The translations under genes and the position numbers were made by a program. This document shows, piece after piece, positions 5,663 through 8,584 of a stretch of DNA of 8,584 nucleotides. Numbering within the stretch: the first letter of the stretch is position 1; each line of letters begins with the position of its first letter. The notes under the pieces are model-generated. The model ran no database searches, was not told where the DNA came from, and saw only the letters and a list, made by a program, of their open reading frames with translations. Source of the stretch: DATKYV01 sp035528275 (GTDB taxonomy: Bacteria > Acidobacteriota > Terriglobia > UBA7540); assembly GCA_035528275.1 (NCBI GenBank), contig DATKYV010000196.1, forward strand, positions 1 through 8,584, in the 5' to 3' direction.

Positions 5663-5979
5663 TAGGGGTTGGCTGATACGACGGCGTCCTGCGGCCGGTG
5701 GCCTTCCCTCCCGCCGCCGAGGCGCGATGCTTCTCGGAAAGAACCTCCGCTCTTTATCGGCCGCCAGGAGGGACGATTCGCATCCGGATTGGGAAGGCGC
5801 CGGCACGAATACCCCCTTCCCCGGGGCAACTCCGGGCGTCCAACGGGCCTCAAATCAAGGGGGGAGGGCTGGGTGGCCCATATTCACTTATTGAGGAGAA
5901 TTGACCGGCGTGGAAACCCCCGGCGCCGGAGAAAGATCTAGTATATAATGAGGGCAGAATCCGCAGCGGGAGCAAACCC
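5663..5979. other. Gene-free leader region upstream of the M48 protease
   Basis: Several short overlapping frames are open here on both strands, a by-product of GC-rich DNA; none has a ribosome site or recognisable protein. A consensus -10 box TATAAT at 5944-5949 lies 30 bases before the protease start, but no -35 box is found 16-18 bases upstream (the sequence there is CGGCGC-like). Small hairpins such as CCCGG-GGCAACT-CCGGG occur near 5820-5837. I could not match the stretch to a known riboswitch or small RNA. Confidence 0.4.
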
Positions 5980-6987
5980 ATGAGAGCCTCAAAATCAATT
6001 GCCCTGGTTATGGCGACGGTTTTCTTCTGGTCCACGGTGCCGCTGTCGGCAGCCGCCAAGGACAAGAAGAAGGACGTGGAAGCCATCGGCGACCGCAATG
6101 TGGCCCACCGCAGCCTGATCTCTCAGGAGAAGGAAATCGCCATTGGAAAGCAATACTCCACGGAGATCGACCGTTCCGCCCGGCTGCTCAAAGACCCCGT
6201 CGTCAATGAGTACGTGAACCGCCTGGCGCAGAACGTGGCGCGGAACTCGGACCTGACGATTCCGCTTACCGTCAAGGTGATCGATTCCCCCGAGCTGAAC
6301 GCTTTCGCCCTGCCCGGCGGCTTCCTCTACGTGAACAGCGGATTGCTGATGGCTGCCGACGAGGAAGCCCAACTGGCCGGGGTCATCGCGCACGAAATCG
6401 CACACGTGGCGGCGCGGCACTGGGCCTCGCAGATGACCAAGGCGTCGATCCTTCGTTACGCCATGCTCCCGCTCATCTTCATTCCCATGTCCGCGGCGGT
6501 CTACTACGGCGTCATGGGCGCTTACATGAACGGCGTGCCGCTCGCCTTCTTGAAGTTCAGCCGCGGCGCGGAAGCGGAAGCCGACCTGCTGGGATTGCAG
6601 TACATGTACAAGTCGGGGTATGACCCGAGCGCCTATGTGACGTTCTTCTCCAAGATCATCGATCAGGAGCGGCGCAGCCCCGGCAGCGTGCCCTCCATCT
6701 TCCGTAACCACCCGCCCACGGCGGAGCGCATCCTGGGTTCCGAGGAAGCGATCAAGGAGATTCTGCCCAAGCGCGAGCAGTACCTGGTTTCGACTTCCGA
6801 ATTCGAGGACGTCAAGGCCCGCCTGCAATCGGTCATCAAGACCCGGCGGCAGAGTGACAAACAAGAAGGGCCGACACTCCGCAAGCGCGATAATTCCGAT
6901 CGGACGGATACAGGAGTGGAATCAACGGGTGAACCCGGCAAGGATAGCGGCGAGGACAAGCCGCCCGTCCTGAAGCGACGGGATTAG
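5980..6987 (+). CDS. Periplasmic M48 family zinc metalloprotease
   Basis: 335 residues from ATG at 5980, with GGGAG at 5968-5972 seven bases upstream. Residues 1-26 are a Sec signal peptide ending LSAAA|KD. The core is a BepA-like M48 protease: ELNAFALPGGFLYVNSGLL (105-123), the zinc motif HEIAH (138-142, catalytic E139), a hydrophobic segment at about 157-190 that may lie on the membrane, the third zinc ligand E198 in the E-x-x-A-D motif (AEAEAD), and a conserved NHPPTAERI with H244. Such proteases cleave or quality-control misfolded outer-membrane or periplasmic proteins. The TPR repeats of E. coli BepA are absent; instead the C-terminus from about 280 is a charged, probably disordered tail rich in K, R, D, E and S. 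It appears monocistronic, with a terminator at 7017-7052. Confidence 0.93.
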   Translation: MRASKSIALVMATVFFWSTVPLSAAAKDKKKDVEAIGDRNVAHRSLISQEKEIAIGKQYSTEIDRSARLLKDPVVNEYVNRLAQNVARNSDLTIPLTVKVIDSPELNAFALPGGFLYVNSGLLMAADEEAQLAGVIAHEIAHVAARHWASQMTKASILRYAMLPLIFIPMSAAVYYGVMGAYMNGVPLAFLKFSRGAEAEADLLGLQYMYKSGYDPSAYVTFFSKIIDQERRSPGSVPSIFRNHPPTAERILGSEEAIKEILPKREQYLVSTSEFEDVKARLQSVIKTRRQSDKQEGPTLRKRDNSDRTDTGVESTGEPGKDSGEDKPPVLKRRD

Positions 6988-7016
6988 CCTGCCGCAGCTC
7001 AATCAAGCACACATCG

Positions 7017-7052
7017 GGCAGTCCGTCAGCTGACGGGCTGCCTTCTTTTTTT
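7017..7052 (+). terminator. Intrinsic terminator of the M48 gene
   Basis: GGCAG-T-CCGTCAG pairs with CTGACGG-G-CTGCC (7017-7042) over 13 positions, the T and G forming a U-G pair in RNA. It is followed by the T-run TTCTTTTTTT (7043-7052) about 30 bases after the protease stop. The minus-strand reading has no T-run, so termination is one-directional. The central 14-bp palindrome CCGTCAGCTGACGG also occurs inside the MITE-like element (5226-5239). Confidence 0.88.
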
Positions 7053-7138
7053 CTCCGAGCGCCACCCGAACGGAACGCTGCGGCGCCGGCTTCACGCACT
7101 GCGGCTGAAGAGACTCTCGGGGGAATGGCATCTGCGGG

Positions 7139-7438
7139 TCAGGCCCGGGCTTGCGTGGTGGGAGCAATCCCCAGCTTGCGAAGCTCCTCCGCGTAGTATT
7201 TTCGGAAGAGGATTTCCCACTCCGCGCCGCCCTCGGGGATCGTTCTCTTCTGCGAGCTGATTTTCTGGCGCACGGCGGCGTCAATCTTCTCTTCTTCGAG
7301 CAGCAGGTCGTTCAAGGTCTTCACCACTTCCTGGCGAATGGTGTTGAGCTCCTCGAAGATCTCCATCTCATCGAGCGCCTCGACGGCGGCCATGATGCGG
7401 TGCGAAAGCTGGATGACTTTTTCCCGAGTCAGCTTCAT
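7139..7438 (-). CDS. DUF507 family protein (second of a tandem pair)
   Basis: 99 residues from ATG at 7438, with GGGAG only four bases upstream. The start MKLTREKVIQLSHRIM and the later EWEILFRKYYAEEL match the DUF507 family pattern (M-x-L-[ST]-R-E near the N-terminus, E-W/Y-E-x-[LM]-F near the C-terminus). It is a small, highly charged, largely helical cytoplasmic protein with no signal, membrane or metal motif; the middle (EELNTIRQEVVKTLNDLLLEEE) is probably a long helix. The paralogue at 7602-7880 lies 163 bp upstream on the same strand, the gap holding a palindromic repeat, so co-transcription is likely but read-through of the repeat is not proven. DUF507 has no established function. It ends facing the M48 gene. 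Confidence 0.85.
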   Translation of the reverse strand: MKLTREKVIQLSHRIMAAVEALDEMEIFEELNTIRQEVVKTLNDLLLEEEKIDAAVRQKISSQKRTIPEGGAEWEILFRKYYAEELRKLGIAPTTQARA

Positions 7439-7485
7439 CGGACTCCCGGCCGGTGCGCCTGGCAGGGTGCTGAAAAACCGGTTTC

Positions 7486-7574
7486 TGTCATGCTGATCCC
7501 GCTCTGCGGGAGAAGCATCTCGGGCGCGTGATGAAAAGGCAGCTCATAGATCCTTCGCTTCGCTCAGGATGACA
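7486..7574. repeat. Palindromic intergenic repeat with TGTCAT(C/G)CTGA ends
   Basis: TGTCATGCTGAT at 7486-7497 and the complement of the right end (TGTCATCCTGAG, 7563-7574) match at 10 of 12 positions. The right end, GATCCTTCGCTTCGCTCAGG plus ATGACA (7549-7574), is itself hairpin-forming. I know this TGTCATCCTGAGCGAAGCGA type as a recurrent intergenic palindrome in acidobacterial and some other soil genomes. At 89 bp with imperfect terminal inverted repeats and no gene, it could be a REP/MITE-type element. It lies between the two DUF507 genes, in their presumed common transcript. Confidence 0.68.
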
Positions 7575-7601
7575 CCCTCTCGGCCCTTTATCTCCACCCT
7601 G

Positions 7602-7880
7602 TTAGAGGATGACCTTGCGTTCCCGCACCAGCTGCTTCTTGACTTTCTTGAACATCTCCTCATACGAGGCGCCCATCTCTTTCATCTCGCCGCTGTGGGC
7701 CTCGAGGACCTTCCTCACTTCTTCGTTGATACGGTCTTCGACCGTCAACTCGTCCAGCATCACCTGGGTGATGACCTCGGTCACGTATTCCGGCTGCTCG
7801 TATTGAATGAGGCCCGCGGCGGTGAGCCGCTTCAGGAGCTGCTTGGCCAAGTAGGCCACGTATTCACGGGAAAGCTGCAT
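7602..7880 (-). CDS. DUF507 family protein (first of a tandem pair)
   Basis: 92 residues from ATG at 7880. MQLSREYVAYLAKQLLKRL and the later SYEEMFKKVKKQL align with the corresponding ends of the neighbouring DUF507 gene, but overall identity is low, so the duplication is old. The protein is helical and charged (TVEDRINEEVRKVLE), with no signal peptide or membrane segment. The ribosome site is weak, yet a strong promoter (TTGACA, 16 bases, TATACA at 7948-7921) gives a leader of about 34 bases. It diverges from the tRNA-Val/tRNA-Asp pair, whose own candidate promoter overlaps this one. The function of the family is unknown; a structural or partner-binding role is only a guess. Confidence 0.86.
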   Translation of the reverse strand: MQLSREYVAYLAKQLLKRLTAAGLIQYEQPEYVTEVITQVMLDELTVEDRINEEVRKVLEAHSGEMKEMGASYEEMFKKVKKQLVRERKVIL

Positions 7881-7899
7881 AACGCAAGGGGCGCCGTCC

Positions 7900-7928
7900 T
7901 TGACGCTCGAAGACTGCTAGTGTATATT
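7900..7928 (+). promoter_or_regulatory. sigma70-type promoter toward tRNA-Val
   Basis: TTGACG (7900-7905) and TATATT (7923-7928), separated by exactly 17 bases, each match the consensus at 5 of 6 positions. Transcription would begin near 7935, about 80 bases before tRNA-Val; the leader holds a CCCTGC/GCAGGG hairpin (7967-7986). The -10 box overlaps that of the opposing DUF507 promoter. Confidence 0.6.
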
Positions 7929-7948
7929 CGTGGGTTTGGAAGTGTCAA
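7921..7948 (-). promoter_or_regulatory. sigma70-type promoter of the DUF507 genes
   Basis: On the minus strand a perfect TTGACA (7948-7943) and TATACA (7926-7921) are separated by 16 bases. The predicted start near 7914 leaves a 34-base leader to the ATG at 7880. Its -10 box shares bases 7923-7926 with the plus-strand promoter. Confidence 0.65.
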
Positions 7949-8015
7949 GGTTGGCTTGCTGTGCGACCCTGCCCCGCACCGCAGGGCGCCATTGCGCTGG
8001 ATGTGGGCCGGCCGG

Positions 8016-8092
8016 GGGCGGTTAGCTCAGCTGGTTAGAGCGTCTGCCTTACAAGCAGAAGGTCATCCGTTCGATCCGGATACCGCCCACCA
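8016..8092 (+). tRNA. tRNA-Val (anticodon TAC)
   Basis: 77 bases including an encoded CCA. The acceptor stem GGGCGGT/ACCGCCC (8016-8022, 8082-8088), D arm GCTC/GAGC, anticodon stem TCTGC/GCAGA and T arm ATCCG-TTCGATC-CGGAT all pair perfectly. The loop CTTACAA places TAC at 8050-8052, the valine anticodon. It is first in a plus-strand pair with tRNA-Asp. Confidence 0.97.
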
Positions 8093-8097
8093 TTCGG

Positions 8098-8222
8098 ATT
8101 GAGCCATTGGTCCATCGGGTCATTGAATCATTTAGGAACGGGTATTCCGATGGCCGCCGAGTTCATGCGGCCCACCCTTCGTATGGGAAGGCTCAATGGT
8201 ACAATGATTCAATGGACCAATG
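8098..8222. repeat. Nested inverted repeats between the two tRNAs
   Basis: Three pairs are exact complements: ATTGAGCC (8098-8105) with GGCTCAAT (8190-8197), CATTGGTCCAT (8105-8115) with ATGGACCAATG (8212-8222), and CATTGAATCATT (8121-8132) with AATGATTCAATG (8203-8214). The pairs overlap rather than nest strictly, as if built from a repeating CATTG(G/A) motif. They fill most of the 143-bp spacer and would fold into a large hairpin in the precursor RNA. Confidence 0.65.
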
Positions 8223-8235
8223 ACTGAATAGATTC

Positions 8236-8312
8236 GGGGACGTAGTTCAGCTGGTTAGAACGCATGCCTGTCACGCATGAGGTCGCGGGTTCGAGTCCCG
8301 TCGTCCCCGCCA
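8236..8312 (+). tRNA. tRNA-Asp (anticodon GTC)
   Basis: 77 bases with encoded CCA. The acceptor stem GGGGACG/CGTCCCC (8236-8242, 8302-8308) pairs perfectly; the D arm is TTCAGCTGGTTAGAA, the anticodon stem GCATGC-like (CATGC/GCATG) and the T arm GCGGG-TTCGAGT-CCCGT. The loop CTGTCAC puts GTC at 8270-8272, the aspartate anticodon. It has no clear promoter of its own, so it is probably processed from a transcript shared with tRNA-Val. No intrinsic terminator is seen after it. Confidence 0.97.
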
Positions 8313-8402
8313 TTGCTCGTCAATGACGCAGGAAGTCCCCTCGGTCCAAGCCCTGCCCGTTTTGTCGAATTACGGAACCGATCTCATCAGATGATTCGTC
8401 GG

Positions 8403-8584
8403 CTAATTGGGTGGCGCGAGATGAACTCCGCTGGGGGGATTCTCGGGCCTAACCTGCGAACGGAGGAAGGCCGCAACCATTGTGCCATCCAACTGTGCCC
8501 CGATACGATCCCGGAGCCCGTGGACAGCTTCTTCCGATGAGCAACGTGCCTTGTAAGTGCGGACAGAGACCATCGTATCGTAGC
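8403..8584 (-). CDS. Probable HD-GYP domain protein, C-terminal end (partial)
   Basis: On the minus strand a frame is open from the window edge to TAG at 8405-8403, giving 59 residues. YDTMVSVRTYK, then SSEEAVHGLRDRIGAQLDG and MVAAFLRS, follows the pattern of the last helices of HD-GYP domains (YDAL.S.RPYR...EEA...LR..AGTQFDP.LV.AFL). HD-GYP proteins are metal-dependent phosphodiesterases that hydrolyse cyclic di-GMP. The catalytic HD and GYP motifs would lie off the right edge, so activity cannot be judged. Several normally conserved positions differ (Gln-Leu-Asp for Gln-Phe-Asp, Gly for Pro), and the final 18 residues are Pro-rich and unlike the family, so it could be degenerate. The gene converges with the tRNA pair, its stop 90 bp beyond tRNA-Asp. 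Confidence 0.55.
   Translation of the reverse strand, partial: YDTMVSVRTYKARCSSEEAVHGLRDRIGAQLDGTMVAAFLRSQVRPENPPSGVHLAPPN

Noticed and set aside
5663..5979. Cyclic di-GMP or other riboswitch before the M48 gene
   Set aside because: I looked for conserved cores of common riboswitches and found none I could align; hairpins alone are not enough.
5995..6864. 289-codon open frame on the minus strand
   Set aside because: It is antisense to the M48 protease, which has its HEIAH zinc motif, signal peptide and terminator.
7569..8102. 177-codon open frame on the plus strand running into tRNA-Val
   Set aside because: It is antisense to a DUF507 gene and overlaps a promoter pair and a tRNA; no ribosome site.
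8098..8222. Possible short CRISPR-like array
   Set aside because: The motifs are inverted and overlapping rather than direct repeats with unique spacers, and no cas gene is present.
8277..8540. Plus-strand open frame starting inside tRNA-Asp
   Set aside because: It begins within the tRNA, has no ribosome site and is antisense to the HD-GYP-like frame, which reads better.

Overview
The window looks like a stretch of an acidobacterial chromosome. This is inferred from the GC-rich coding style, a bshB1-type bacillithiol deacetylase, two tandem DUF507 genes, a DUF6599-type exported protein, Tat-exported DUF362 and Fe-S aldo/keto reductase proteins, and short palindromic intergenic repeats of the TGTCATCCTGAG and TTGGGTTCGTTT types. 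No species is claimed.

Layout. 2-247 (+) is the 3' end of a PIG-L deacetylase, probably BshB1. Facing it is a two-gene minus-strand operon: a Tat-exported aldo/keto reductase with two 4Fe-4S motifs (1096-2259), joined by a 4-base GTGA overlap to a Sec-exported DUF6599-like protein (269-1099). A Tat-exported DUF362 protein (2336-3445, +) diverges from the reductase across 76 bp. Together the three look like an exported redox or cofactor module of unknown substrate. Next come two gene relics: an AraC-family DNA-binding domain that has lost its sensor domain (3481-3810) and, directly after it, a decayed copy of the bshB1 3' end (3819-3890). About 590 bp of repeat-rich non-coding DNA follows.

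4485-5114 (-) encodes a DedA-family membrane protein. A 123-bp MITE-like element with perfect 16-bp terminal inverted repeats (5201-5323) sits between it and a small conserved-looking hypothetical gene (5320-5541, -), and supplies that gene's stop codon. A 438-bp gene-free stretch leads to a periplasmic M48 metalloprotease (5980-6987, +) that ends in a clear intrinsic terminator.

The right end has two DUF507 genes (7139-7438 and 7602-7880, -) separated by a palindromic repeat, then tRNA-Val(TAC) and tRNA-Asp(GTC) on the plus strand. The upstream DUF507 gene and the tRNAs appear to fire from two divergent sigma70-type promoters whose -10 boxes overlap. The last 182 bases carry the 3' end of a minus-strand gene resembling the C-terminus of an HD-GYP domain.

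I did not find a defence system, CRISPR array, phage or transposase. The most unusual items are the relic pair, the overlapping promoters, the repeat elements and the exported Fe-S reductase/DUF362 pair.
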